Assembly (NCBI RefSeq): GCF_003115855.1
Contig: NZ_KZ819081.1
Location: forward strand, 110,718 to 174,717
Direction of reading: 5' to 3'
DNA: 64,000 nucleotides
From: Brenneria corticis
GTDB lineage: Bacteria; Pseudomonadota; Gammaproteobacteria; Enterobacterales; Enterobacteriaceae
Shown: piece by piece, positions 1-8,661 of the stretch
Layout: each line of letters begins with the position of its first letter
Numbering within the stretch: the first letter of the stretch is position 1
Translations under genes and position numbers: made by a program
Notes under the pieces: model-generated
Told to the model about the DNA's origin: nothing
The model's database searches: none
Seen by the model: only the letters and a program-made list of their open reading frames with translations

Positions 1-323
1 TCGCCATGGGGGGATACAACACCACCACGGAAATTTTGTCGTACCGCAAGCGGGCGTTGATTGTGCCGCGCGTCACGCTGCGCCAGGAACAGTGGATCCG
101 CGCCACCCGCCTGGCGGAACTGGGGCTGGTGGACTGTCTCCACCCGGCGGATTTGACCGCGTCGGCGCTCGGCGACTGGCTGGCGATGCCGCCGCGCCCG
201 GCGCGGCGCCGGGCGGCGCTCAATTTCAACGGACTCGACGGCGTCGCCGACAGAGTGCAGGCGCTGCTGGCCGCGAAGTACGCGGACGGCGGCATCCATC
301 CTCAACGGGAGAACGGTGAATGA
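1..323 (+). CDS. glycosyltransferase, C-terminal part (runs off the left edge)
   Basis: The reading frame is open to the left edge, so only about the last 106 codons are present. The visible protein begins with a GGYNTTTEILSYRK stretch followed by IVPRVTLRQEQWIRATRLAELGL, which resembles the nucleotide-sugar-binding C-terminal half of MurG-like predicted glycosyltransferases of the COG4671 kind. The stop overlaps the start of the next glycosyltransferase (ATGA), so the genes are translationally coupled in one operon. The acceptor and donor sugars cannot be told from this fragment. The family assignment is by remembered pattern, not by search. Confidence 0.7.
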   Translation, partial: AMGGYNTTTEILSYRKRALIVPRVTLRQEQWIRATRLAELGLVDCLHPADLTASALGDWLAMPPRPARRRAALNFNGLDGVADRVQALLAAKYADGGIHPQRENGE

Positions 324-1558
324 ACCAAAGCCCGCTGTACGTGGGGTACGTGCTTAAACGCTACCCGCGCTTTTCCGAAACCTTTGTGGTGAATGAAATT
401 CTGGCCCATGAAAGGGCCGGCATCCGCGTGGATATTTTCGCGCTGGGGCCGGTGGCGGAAACCCATTTTCAGGACTGTATTTCCCAGGTGCGTTCGCCCG
501 TTACCCGGCTGGCGGACAAGCAGCACGATAGCGAGTCGCTTTGGGAGCTGATGGAGGAAGGGCATGCGAAACTGGCCGATTTCAGCGCCCGCATCGCCCT
601 GGCCAGAGACGTCAGCGTGCATGAGTTCGCCCAGGCGCTGAGGCTGGCGCTGGCCGTCAAGGCGCGGGGAATAGGCCATCTCCACGCCCACTTCGGCACG
701 CACGCCACCACCATCGCCCGCCTGGCCGCCGCTTTCAGCGACGTCGGCTACACCTTTACCGCCCACGCCAAAGATATCTATTTCGCCTATGAAAAGAGCG
801 TCGGGCTGGATCGGAAACTGCGCGACGCGGCGCAAACCATCACCGTTTCCGACTATAACCTGGCCTATTTGACCGAGAAATACGGCGACGACGCGCGGAA
901 TATTGTGCGGCTGTACAACGGGCTGGACCTGAGCCGCTTCACCTATGAGCCGCCGCTGAACCGCGGCAGGCAGATCCTGGCGGTGGGCCGGCTGGTGGCG
1001 AAAAAAGGCTTCGATGTGCTGATTGACGCCCTTAGCCTGCTGGATAAACGCGGGGAGGATTTCCACTGCCGGCTGATCGGCGGCGGACCGCTGCTCGACC
1101 CGCTGCGCACGCGCATCGACGCCGCCGGTCTGGCGCGGCGCGTCACCCTTGAGGGCGCGCTGCCGCAGGCGGAGATTATCGCGGCGATGCGCCAGGCGGC
1201 GATGGTGGCGGCCCCGTGCGTGATCAGCCACGACGGCGACAGGGACGGTCTGCCCACCGTACTGCTGGAGGCCATGGCGCTGGGGACGCCGGTGATTTCC
1301 ACGCGGGTGGCGGGCATTCCCGAACTGGTGATCGACGGCGAAACCGGCCTGTGCGTCGCGCCGCGCGATCCCGCCGCCCTGGCGGACGCCATCGCCGCGT
1401 TGCTGGCCGCGCCCGACAGACAGCGACGGCTGTCGCGGCAGGCGCGGGCGTTGATCGAACGGGATTACGACATCGACGCCAACAGCGGCGTGCTACGCGA
1501 CATTTTTCGCCGGGCGGTGGACGCCGGACCGGGCCGGCATGCGGGAGGGGGGGAATAA
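320..1558 (+). CDS. GT4-family glycosyltransferase
   Basis: 412 residues, a normal length for a GT-B fold GT4 enzyme. The N-terminal half has the WcaL/exopolysaccharide-type signature HLHAHFGTHATTIARLA and then FTAHAKDIYF; the C-terminal half has the donor-binding pattern AVGRLVAKKGFDVLIDAL and the E-x7-E region GLPTVLLEAMALGTPVIST. It should transfer a nucleotide-activated sugar to a lipid-linked or growing glycan on the cytoplasmic face. The start overlaps the upstream stop by ATGA and the stop overlaps the next start by one base (TAATG), so it lies in the middle of a coupled operon. Sugar specificity is unknown. Confidence 0.9.
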   Translation: MNQSPLYVGYVLKRYPRFSETFVVNEILAHERAGIRVDIFALGPVAETHFQDCISQVRSPVTRLADKQHDSESLWELMEEGHAKLADFSARIALARDVSVHEFAQALRLALAVKARGIGHLHAHFGTHATTIARLAAAFSDVGYTFTAHAKDIYFAYEKSVGLDRKLRDAAQTITVSDYNLAYLTEKYGDDARNIVRLYNGLDLSRFTYEPPLNRGRQILAVGRLVAKKGFDVLIDALSLLDKRGEDFHCRLIGGGPLLDPLRTRIDAAGLARRVTLEGALPQAEIIAAMRQAAMVAAPCVISHDGDRDGLPTVLLEAMALGTPVISTRVAGIPELVIDGETGLCVAPRDPAALADAIAALLAAPDRQRRLSRQARALIERDYDIDANSGVLRDIFRRAVDAGPGRHAGGGE

Positions 1559-2715
1559 TGCGGGTCGCCTATATCTGTGCCGATCCCGGCATTCCGGTCT
1601 TCGGCAGCAAAGGGGCGTCGATACACGTTCAGGAGGTGATCCGCAGCCTGCTGCGCCGGGGGGCGCGGGTGACGCTGTTCGCCCAGCGCCCTGAGGGGGA
1701 GCCGCCGCCGGATTTACGCTCGCTGGAGGTGACGCCGCTGCCGCCGCTGCCGGCCTCCGGTGCGGCGGCGCGCGCCACGGCGGCGTTGGCGGCGAACCGC
1801 GTTCTGCCGGATCTTCTGGCGCGCTCGGGGCCGTTCGATCTGCTGTATGAGCGCTATTCTCTGTGGAGCCATGCGGGCATGGCCTTTGCGCGGCGAAACC
1901 GTATCCGGCGGGTGCTGGAAGTGAATGCGCCGCTGATCGAGGAGCAGCGGCAATACCGGGAACTGCCGCTGCGGCGGCAGGCGGAACGGGTCATTCGTTC
2001 GCTGCTGGCCGACGCGGCGACGATCGTCGCGGTGTCGCCGGGGGTAAAGGCGTATCTGGATGCCTTTCCCGAATCCGGCGGGCGCGCCGTGGTGGTCTCC
2101 AACGGCGTTGACCTCGCGCGTTTTCCGGCGGCGCGGCCGCCTCGCCCCGGCGGAAACACCATCGGTTTTCTCGGTTCGATGAAGCCCTGGCACGGCGTGG
2201 ATCGGCTGATCGACGCCTTCGCCCTGCTGCATCGGCGCGGTCGGCATGGGCGGCTGCTGGTGGTGGGCGACGGCGGCGAATCCGCCCCGCTGCTGGAAAA
2301 AGTCACCCGCGACAACCTGCTGCCCTTTACCCGCTTCACCGGCGCCGTCGCGCCGCATCGCGTGCCGGCGCTGCTGGCGGAAATGGATATCGCGGTGGCG
2401 CCCTATCCGCGCCTGGCGGGGTTCTATTTTTCGCCGTTGAAGATTTATGAATATATGGCCGCCGGGCTGCCGGTGGTGGCGACGCGCGTCGGCCATCTGC
2501 ATGAGGTGCTGGAGGAGGGGCGGGCCGGGCTGCTGGTGCCGCCGGACGACCCCGCCGCGCTGTGCGAGGCGTTGATCGCGCTGCTGGACGACGACGCGCT
2601 GCGGCAGACGCTGGGGCAGGCGGGGCGAGCGCTGGTTGCGCAACGCTACGGCTGGGACGCCATCGTCGGGCGCATTCTGTCGCTGGCCGACGCGGCCGGG
2701 GAGGGACGCGGATGA
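1558..2715 (+). CDS. GT4-family glycosyltransferase (second)
   Basis: 385 residues. A longer in-frame opening exists upstream, but the ATG at 1558 overlaps the preceding stop and gives a sensible start, MRVAYICADPGIPVFGSKGAS, with the GT4 N-terminal pattern (G-x-SKGASIHVQEVI). The C-terminal half has FLGSMKPWHGVDRLIDAF, LLVVGDGGESAPLLE and the SPLKIYEYMAAGLPVVATRV donor-site segment. It differs from its neighbour in sequence and so probably adds a different sugar. The stop overlaps the start of the ABC exporter gene (ATGA). Confidence 0.9.
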   Translation: MRVAYICADPGIPVFGSKGASIHVQEVIRSLLRRGARVTLFAQRPEGEPPPDLRSLEVTPLPPLPASGAAARATAALAANRVLPDLLARSGPFDLLYERYSLWSHAGMAFARRNRIRRVLEVNAPLIEEQRQYRELPLRRQAERVIRSLLADAATIVAVSPGVKAYLDAFPESGGRAVVVSNGVDLARFPAARPPRPGGNTIGFLGSMKPWHGVDRLIDAFALLHRRGRHGRLLVVGDGGESAPLLEKVTRDNLLPFTRFTGAVAPHRVPALLAEMDIAVAPYPRLAGFYFSPLKIYEYMAAGLPVVATRVGHLHEVLEEGRAGLLVPPDDPAALCEALIALLDDDALRQTLGQAGRALVAQRYGWDAIVGRILSLADAAGEGRG

Positions 2716-4520
2716 ATAGCCGCCCGCTATTGTACGTCGGCCGCGTTTTTCTCCCCTATCTCGCGCCGCAGCGCGGCCTGCTGTGGGGTTCGCTGGGGGC
2801 CTTGCTGTTCGCCACGGCGATGCGCCTGCTGGAGCCCTGGCCGCTGGCGGTGGTGATTGACGCGGTGCTGACGACGGATGCCGCCGCCGCGCCGCGGCTT
2901 ATGGGAATGGAAAACTGGAGCAAAACCGCGCTGTTATGGTTTTGCGCCGGCGGCGTCGTCGCCATCGCGGCGCTGAAAGCCGCGATGAGCTATCTCAGCA
3001 CCCTGGGGCTGGCGCTGGTCGGCAGCCGGGTGCTCGGCGAGGTGCGCCGGGATCTGTTCTCCCACCTGCTGAATCTGCCGCTGTCGTTTCACCATCGGGC
3101 GCGGACGGGGGATTTAACCATGCGCCTGATCAACGATATCGGCATGCTGCGCGAGGTGACGGTCACCGCGCTGATGCCGATGCTCGCCAGCCTGCTTATC
3201 CTGACCGGCATGTTCGGCGTGATGCTGTATCTGGACTGGCGGCTGGCGTTGATAGCGCTGCTGCCGATGCCGTTTCTGCTGTGGCGTTCGCGCCGCGCCG
3301 CCAGAAATATTCACGAGGTCAGCCGGCAGCAGCGCAGGCGCGAGGGGAAACTGGCGGCCAAAGCCGCCGAATTTATCGGCGCCATCTCGACGGTGCAGGC
3401 GCTGGGCCTGGAGTCCGCGGCGATCAAAAGCTTCGGCGACGACAATATGCAAAGCAGCCTGCATAACGTCAGATCCAAACGGCTGGAAGCGGGGCTGGAG
3501 CGCAGCGTGGATCTGGTTATCGCGCTGGCGACCGCGCTGGTGCTGGTATGCGGCGCCAGCAGCGTGCTCAGCGGCAGACTGTCGCCGGGCGATCTGATTA
3601 TCTTTCTGTCCTATCTGAAAAATTCGTTTCGTCCGGTGCGGGAGTACGCCAAGTATACCGGACGCCTGTCCAAGGCGCTGGCCGCCGGAGAACGCGTGGT
3701 CGACCTGCTTGAGCGCCGGTCGGACATCGTCGACGGCCCGCACGCCGCGGAATTAAACGCGGCGGCCGGGGATATCCGCTTTGAGAATATCTGCTTTGGC
3801 TATCAGGCGACTCGCGACGGCGCCATGCTGAGCATTCTGGACGGCTTCAGCCTGCACGCGCCGGCCGGGCGTTCGGTCGCCATCGCCGGCCCTTCCGGGG
3901 CGGGAAAGTCCACCATCAGCAGCCTGCTGCTGCGCCTGTATGACCCGCAGTCCGGCGCCGTCGAACTCGACGGACGCAATCTCGGCGACTACACGATCAG
4001 CAGCCTGCGGCGGCAGATCAGCGTGGTGCCGCAGGACAGCCTGCTGCTGGGGGTCTCCATTCGCGAAAACATCGCCCTGGCCGCCCAGCGCCCGGTTAGC
4101 GAGCAGGAGATTATCGCCGCCGCCCGGCTGGCGAACGCCCATGAGTTTATTACGGCGCTGCCGCACGGCTACGACACCGTTATCAGCGAAGGCGGGCAGT
4201 CCCTGTCCGGCGGGCAGCGGCAGCGGATTTCCATCGCCAGGGCGGCAATCCGCCGCACGCCGATCCTGATTCTGGACGAGCCCAACGTCGGCCTGGACAG
4301 CGAAAACGAACGCGACGTCACCGAGGCGCTGCTACGCCTGATGCGGGGGCGCACCAGCCTGTTGATTACCCATAATCTCTCTTTCGCCGCGCGCGCCGAC
4401 CATATCGTGTTTTTAGAGCAGGGGCGCATCGTCGAGCAGGGGAGTCATGACCAACTGATTGCCGCCGGCGGGCGCTACGCCCAGCTGTGGCAGTTGCAAA
4501 GGCGGGAAAATGAACGCTAA
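2712..4520 (+). CDS. ABC exporter, fused membrane and ATPase domains
   Basis: 602 residues starting at the ATG that overlaps the previous stop. The first ~330 residues hold a type I exporter membrane domain with about six hydrophobic spans. The ATPase domain has Walker A GPSGAGKST near residue 396, a Q-loop VPQDS, the signature LSGGQRQR near 498, Walker B ILILDEP near 519 and an H-loop THN near 553. Such half-transporters dimerise in the inner membrane to flip lipid-linked glycans or to export lipids or peptides. Sitting between glycosyltransferases and a kinase-like gene, it most likely moves the glycoconjugate made by this operon; that role is inferred. Confidence 0.9.
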   Translation: MNSRPLLYVGRVFLPYLAPQRGLLWGSLGALLFATAMRLLEPWPLAVVIDAVLTTDAAAAPRLMGMENWSKTALLWFCAGGVVAIAALKAAMSYLSTLGLALVGSRVLGEVRRDLFSHLLNLPLSFHHRARTGDLTMRLINDIGMLREVTVTALMPMLASLLILTGMFGVMLYLDWRLALIALLPMPFLLWRSRRAARNIHEVSRQQRRREGKLAAKAAEFIGAISTVQALGLESAAIKSFGDDNMQSSLHNVRSKRLEAGLERSVDLVIALATALVLVCGASSVLSGRLSPGDLIIFLSYLKNSFRPVREYAKYTGRLSKALAAGERVVDLLERRSDIVDGPHAAELNAAAGDIRFENICFGYQATRDGAMLSILDGFSLHAPAGRSVAIAGPSGAGKSTISSLLLRLYDPQSGAVELDGRNLGDYTISSLRRQISVVPQDSLLLGVSIRENIALAAQRPVSEQEIIAAARLANAHEFITALPHGYDTVISEGGQSLSGGQRQRISIARAAIRRTPILILDEPNVGLDSENERDVTEALLRLMRGRTSLLITHNLSFAARADHIVFLEQGRIVEQGSHDQLIAAGGRYAQLWQLQRRENER

Positions 4521-6792
4521 CGGCGGGCGCGGGAGGGAGACGAAAATGTGGCGGGGCGCGGATGCGAAAATAGTCAGCGGCGATCCGGCGCTGCCCGGTC
4601 TGTCGCTGCTGCTGGATGCCCAGGCGCTGTTGCGGCGCATACGCCGGCTGCCGCAGCTGGATCGCACGCGCGCGCTGGCGATCGACTATCTGCGCTATAA
4701 GCCGGCCACCAGCTGCGTCGCCGGGCTGCTGCTTACCGACGCCGACGGCGTCCGCCGCCGCTATTACGCCAAGGCGCTGACGCCCGAGCGTTTCGACCGC
4801 GTTCGGCGCCGCGCGCCGCAGTCGGCGAACCTGTTGCCGGATGCGGCGGTGATGGTGGCGAGTGCGGCTGACGATAGCGACCTGCCGGGGCTATCGCTGC
4901 TGTACCATCCCGGCGAACTCGGCCGGCAGATGGCGGCGTGGCTGCCGGAAATCGACCCCTCGGCGCCGCTTGACTGGCAGTTGCTGCGCTACAAGCCCGG
5001 CAGGCGCGCGGTGGCGCGAATCGCCTGCCGCGGGCGAGATCTGGCGGTGCTGCGCTGGGCAAGCGCGAAAGAGTATGGGCGCATAGTGCAGGGCAACGCC
5101 ATCGGCGCGGCGCTGGGGCATATCTCGCTAGTGGGGGCGGACGCGCAACGCCGGCTGCTGGCGACGCGCTGGCTGGAAGGGGGGAGCCTGTGCCCGGAAC
5201 AGCGCGGCGACTGCCCGGTCGGGGAGATGCGCCTTGCCGGGGAAAAGCTGGCCGAGGTGCACAACAGCGATTTTTCGCTGCCGCTGCGCCGCCACGCCGG
5301 CGACGACGTTGCGGCGCTGTGGCGCGTAAGGAACACGCTGACGGCCGTCGCCCCGCAGAGCGTGTCGCGCTTTACCCGTCTGGCGACGCGGATCGCCCGG
5401 CGTCTGATGCGGCTAAAGACGCCGCCGACGCTGATTCACGGCGATTTTTCCGCCGATCAGCTAATCAGGCTGCGCGGCGACGGCGCGCTGCGCATCGTGG
5501 ATTGGGAGCGGGCGGCGTACGGCAATCCCCTGGCCGATATCGCCACCTTTCAGGCGCGGCTGGAGCTACAGGTGATTGAACGGACGGTGAGCCGCCAGCA
5601 GGCGGACGACGCGGTGGCCGCCTTGCTGGCGGGCTATTTGCCGCGGCGCGCGCTGCCGCTCGGCGACCTGGGGGGATACGTCGCCTGGGCCGCGCTCTGT
5701 CTGGCGGCGGAGCCCTTCCGCAAGCGGGCGGCGCGCTGGCCCGCCCAGATCGACGCCCTGCTGACCGCGGCGGAGCGCTTGCTGGATGCGTCGTCGCCCG
5801 ACGCGCCGGCGAGCGACGGCGTGGCCGCGCTGCGGGATAGCCAACGGGTCGCCGACGCGGTGCTCGCCGCGTCCGGCGCGCCGACGGGCAGCCGGTTGAC
5901 CCATAGCGAAATCGTGCGTCATAAACCGGGGAAGCGCGCCCTGGTGCATTACCGGATAAGCCCGCCCGCGCAGGCGGCGCCGTGGGAGCTGTTGGGGAAA
6001 TACGGCGAGAAAGGCGTGGACGAACGCGCCTTCCGCTGCCAGTCGACGCTGTGGCGCAACGGCTTTGATAACCGCGCGGATGTCGCCGTGCCCGAGCCTT
6101 TGGCTCTGGTGCCGGCGTTTAACCTCTGGCTGCAACGCAGGGTGGCGGCCAGACCGATGGCCGATTTTCTCTTTCCCGACGCTGAAAACCTGCGTCTGCT
6201 GGGAGAGCGCGTCGGCGCGGCGCTGGCGCGTTTGCAGCAGAACCGCGCCTTGCGGCGGGAAATCGCGGCCCGCCGCTGGGGCATCGAGGATGAGCTGGCC
6301 ATCTTGCGGCGTCGCCTGGCGGACGTGGCGGCGTGCCACCCCCGCTGGCGCGATCGTCTGGACCTTTTGCTGCACGCGGCGGAAAAACGGGCGATAGCGT
6401 TGATTGACGATTGCGACGTATGCCTGCACCGCGACTTTTACTTCGATCAGGTGCTGGTGCCCGACGATGCGCCGGGGCGGCTGGTGCTGGTGGATTTCGA
6501 TCTGTGCCGCCTGGGACCGGCGGCGCTGGACGCCGGAAACTATATCGCCCATGTGCAGGAGTTTGCGCTGCGTTGCCATGGGGACAGCGCGGCGCTGGCG
6601 GCCCATGAGCAAGGGTTCGGCGACGCCTTTCTGGCGCATTCCCCCGGCGTGACTCTCGACGCCGTGCAGGGATTCACCCATCTTTCCCTGCTGCGGCATA
6701 TTTCGCTAAGCACGCAGTTTGCCGAGCGCGTTCACACCACGGAAACGCTGATCGCCCTGTGCGAGACGGCGCTGCGCGACTGGCTGGCGTAA
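4510..6792 (+). CDS. double APH-fold phosphotransferase-like protein
   Basis: 760 residues from the ATG at 4510, which overlaps the end of the ABC exporter gene; ATG 4546 is an alternative. It has two kinase-like lobes in tandem. The first shows LIHGDFSADQLIRL and RIVDWERA (catalytic HGD-x4-Q/N loop and metal-binding DWE). The second shows CLHRDFYFDQVLVPDD and LVLVDFDLCRLG near residues 640-665. These are marks of the aminoglycoside phosphotransferase/choline kinase fold (PF01636). In a glycan operon a sugar, lipid or small-alcohol kinase is likelier than drug resistance. The second catalytic loop reads HRDFYFDQ, so both lobes may be active. Confidence 0.8.
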   Translation: MNANGGRGRETKMWRGADAKIVSGDPALPGLSLLLDAQALLRRIRRLPQLDRTRALAIDYLRYKPATSCVAGLLLTDADGVRRRYYAKALTPERFDRVRRRAPQSANLLPDAAVMVASAADDSDLPGLSLLYHPGELGRQMAAWLPEIDPSAPLDWQLLRYKPGRRAVARIACRGRDLAVLRWASAKEYGRIVQGNAIGAALGHISLVGADAQRRLLATRWLEGGSLCPEQRGDCPVGEMRLAGEKLAEVHNSDFSLPLRRHAGDDVAALWRVRNTLTAVAPQSVSRFTRLATRIARRLMRLKTPPTLIHGDFSADQLIRLRGDGALRIVDWERAAYGNPLADIATFQARLELQVIERTVSRQQADDAVAALLAGYLPRRALPLGDLGGYVAWAALCLAAEPFRKRAARWPAQIDALLTAAERLLDASSPDAPASDGVAALRDSQRVADAVLAASGAPTGSRLTHSEIVRHKPGKRALVHYRISPPAQAAPWELLGKYGEKGVDERAFRCQSTLWRNGFDNRADVAVPEPLALVPAFNLWLQRRVAARPMADFLFPDAENLRLLGERVGAALARLQQNRALRREIAARRWGIEDELAILRRRLADVAACHPRWRDRLDLLLHAAEKRAIALIDDCDVCLHRDFYFDQVLVPDDAPGRLVLVDFDLCRLGPAALDAGNYIAHVQEFALRCHGDSAALAAHEQGFGDAFLAHSPGVTLDAVQGFTHLSLLRHISLSTQFAERVHTTETLIALCETALRDWLA

Positions 6793-6846
6793 GGGGGCGA
6801 GGGCGGATTTTTGCGCCTGGCATCCCCGGCGCAAAATCCCAAGCGG

Positions 6847-7079
6847 TTAAGTCGGCTTGTTTTTGCTCGCCCAGATGACCTTGCCCTGGGTGAACTCCTT
6901 AAGGCCCTCCACGCCCAGCTCCCGTCCGATGCCCGACTGCTTGGCGCCGCCGGTGGCGACCAGCGGATGGATCGCCATATGCTCGTTGATCCAGACCGTG
7001 CCGGTATCGATCTTCCTGGCAATGTCGATGCCGCGCCGTCCACCCGCTTTCCATCAATGATCATCTTGTATTCAGTCAT
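6847..7079 (-). pseudogene. aldehyde dehydrogenase remnant with large internal deletion
   Basis: The minus strand starts MTEYKMIIDGKRVDGA, the usual opening of an NAD(P)-dependent aldehyde dehydrogenase. After about 16 codons it jumps, out of frame, into the family's C-terminus: IDTGTVWINEHMAIHPLV, then GAKQSGIGRELGVEGL, then a final TQGKVIWASKNKPT before a TAA at 6847-6849. Roughly 400 codons, including the catalytic Cys and Glu regions, are missing, and the junction shifts frame. The sequence is therefore a deletion scar and not a small gene. Both ends still match the family well, so the event looks recent. Confidence 0.85.
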
Positions 7080-7323
7080 GTCAGTTCTCCATGAAACGGG
7101 ACTGATAAACTTCAGCCAGTTGAAAAGAACGGATGGACAGGCTTACGGGAGCCGGAGAATCGGCTTTATCGTCGCGCCTGCTATGCCCTGTCGATCTCGT
7201 TGAATGCTGTAACTTACCCGATCCCCGCGATCCTTCTATATGCAAATGTTGGCATCGGCGGAGAAAGTACGATCGGCGGCGGGAAAGGCGGGTTTGCGCA
7301 GCTTTATAGCAAATAAGAATCAG

Positions 7324-7342
7324 CGTAATGATAATAATTATT
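7324..7342. promoter_or_regulatory. Fur box upstream of the AraC regulator
   Basis: Hand alignment to GATAATGATAATCATTATC gives 15 matches of 19. The site is about 95 bases upstream of the AraC-family regulator, as expected for iron-repressed expression of a siderophore locus regulator. Confidence 0.75.
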
Positions 7343-7394
7343 TGTATTTGTATCAGGATGTGATTATGTTTTAACCGATATTACCAGCGCTTAT

Positions 7395-7404
7395 TGCCGA
7401 GCGG
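7395..7404. promoter_or_regulatory. candidate autoregulatory AraC half-site
   Basis: TGCCGAGCGG is the reverse complement of the 10-base core CCGCTCGGCA found twice at 8529-8565 ahead of the siderophore receptor. It lies 30 bases before the start of the AraC-family regulator, where a repressing autoregulatory site is common for PchR/YbtA/AlcR-type regulators. The role is inferred from the shared motif. Confidence 0.45.
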
Positions 7405-7434
7405 CCGGCGCTCGGAAAACGGGGAGGACGCATT

Positions 7435-8451
7435 ATGCCTACGTACGGCCTGCGCCACCGACAAACGCGGCGAACGGCATCGCCGCTGGAACAATACAGC
7501 GGTTGCTATAGCGCCCATCACGCGCACTTTATCGAATCCGACTGCGCCTCCTGCCCCCTGCAATGCGCGGCGGGCAAGCGGAAGATCTACCTGGTTCAGC
7601 GGGCGCTGGGGGAAGGGTGGACGGATATGCACGAATTCGACAACGGCATCATGGTCGGACGCCGATGCTGCCGTCTGACGCATCCGCTGGAAAACGAACA
7701 CCCGACGCTGCCCGACAGCGTCAGCCTGAGCTTTATGGTCAGCGGGCAGATCGGCCACGGCGTGGCGAACTATCCGAGCCTCACGGCATCGGCCGGGGAT
7801 ATCCTGCTGCGTACCGCGCCTGGCGTGCTGCGGCGCAGCGTTCCCGCCGGCTGCCTGCTTAGCGGCGTCTCTATCGATATCCCGCGCGATATGTTTCTCA
7901 CTTTGCAGGAACAGGGCGTGGACATCTCCTTTCTTCACCGGCACGGTTCATACGCCGTGCTGCGGCCCACGGCGCAAATGGCGGCCGGCCTGTGCCAGCT
8001 CTGCCAGCGCGTGCTGAATCTGCAAGTGCATAACTCGCTGCTCGCCCGCCTGGAGCTGGAGTCGCTGACCATAGAAATTCTGCTCAGATTCCTGACGACC
8101 TGCGCGGACGCGCCGCCGGACGGCGCCAACGCGCTGCCGCAACGCTGGCAGCGCGCGCTCAACGAAGTGCTGGAGATTCTGCACGCCGAATGGAATCAGC
8201 CGCTGACCATCGCCCAGCTGGCGCGCCGCGCCGGCATCAATGAGTGCTACCTGAAAAAACTGTTCCGCGAGCGCACCGGGCAGGGCATTGCCGGCTATCT
8301 GCGCCGCCTGCGCATGCAGCGGGCGCGCGAAATGATCGACTCCGGCCGCTACACCGTGCAGCACGTCGCGCAGCAGTGCGGCTATGCCTGCGCGAGCAGG
8401 TTCACCCAGGCGTTCCAGCGCGAATACGGCTACAGCCCCAGCCGTCAATAG
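7435..8451 (+). CDS. AraC-family siderophore regulator (PchR/YbtA-like)
   Basis: 338 residues. The start is supported by GGGGAGGA eight bases upstream. The N-terminal ~230 residues form the ligand-sensing half typical of PchR, YbtA and AlcR (SLSFMVSGQIGHGVANYP, then GDILLRTAPGVLRRSVPAG). The last ~100 residues carry two helix-turn-helix motifs, LTIAQLARRAGINECYLKKL near 256 and VQHVAQQCGYACASRFTQAF near 305. Members of this group bind the cell's own siderophore and activate its receptor and biosynthesis genes. A Fur box lies upstream, and repeats that may be its operators precede both this gene and the receptor at 8662. Confidence 0.88.
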   Translation: MPTYGLRHRQTRRTASPLEQYSGCYSAHHAHFIESDCASCPLQCAAGKRKIYLVQRALGEGWTDMHEFDNGIMVGRRCCRLTHPLENEHPTLPDSVSLSFMVSGQIGHGVANYPSLTASAGDILLRTAPGVLRRSVPAGCLLSGVSIDIPRDMFLTLQEQGVDISFLHRHGSYAVLRPTAQMAAGLCQLCQRVLNLQVHNSLLARLELESLTIEILLRFLTTCADAPPDGANALPQRWQRALNEVLEILHAEWNQPLTIAQLARRAGINECYLKKLFRERTGQGIAGYLRRLRMQRAREMIDSGRYTVQHVAQQCGYACASRFTQAFQREYGYSPSRQ

Positions 8452-8482
8452 CGCATCCAAAACCTTATCCGCGCCACATCGC

Positions 8483-8513
8483 CTCTCCCGTCTTGCCGCG
8501 ACGGGCGGGAGAG
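8483..8513 (+). terminator. possible terminator after the AraC regulator
   Basis: A hairpin pairs CTCTCCCGTC with GACGGG-CGG-GAGAG (three-base bulge), followed by CGCTTCAGCTCTTTATTTT. The U-tract is weak, so termination is plausible but not certain. Confidence 0.4.
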
Positions 8514-8528
8514 CGCTTCAGCTCTTTA

Positions 8529-8565
8529 TTTTCCCGCTCGGCACCAAACTTTTCCCGCTCGGCAC
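8529..8565. promoter_or_regulatory. tandem direct repeat, likely AraC-family operator
   Basis: TTTTCCCGCTCGGCAC occurs at 8529-8544 and again at 8550-8565, exactly 21 bases apart, so both copies face the same side of the helix. They lie ~100 bases upstream of the siderophore receptor. A 10-base inverted copy is found ahead of the AraC-family regulator gene. Paired direct repeats two helical turns apart are typical for AraC-family activators. Confidence 0.6.
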
Positions 8566-8610
8566 ACATGGCCCGCTGAATGAGGGCTAGGATGTCGTCT
8601 GATTACAAAT

Positions 8611-8629
8611 GCGTTTTATTCTCATTAAC
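8611..8629. promoter_or_regulatory. weak Fur box ahead of siderophore receptor
   Basis: On the minus strand GTTAATGAGAATAAAACGC matches the Fur consensus at 12 of 19 positions. It lies 33 bases before the receptor start, downstream of the direct repeats. Confidence 0.45.
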
Positions 8630-8661
8630 AAATTTTATTCTTAACTTGGTGCCCTGGGAAA

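Noticed and set aside
302..1231. 309-codon minus-strand frame over the first GT4 gene
   Set aside because: Antisense shadow; the plus strand has clear GT4 motifs.
5566..6699. 377-codon minus-strand frame
   Set aside because: Antisense of the double kinase-fold protein; no recognisable domain.
4510..6792. Aminoglycoside resistance gene
   Set aside because: The APH fold is shared by many kinases; two fused lobes within a glycan operon argue against drug phosphorylation.
6811..7203. 130-codon plus-strand frame
   Set aside because: It is antisense to the aldehyde dehydrogenase remnant; no homology of its own.
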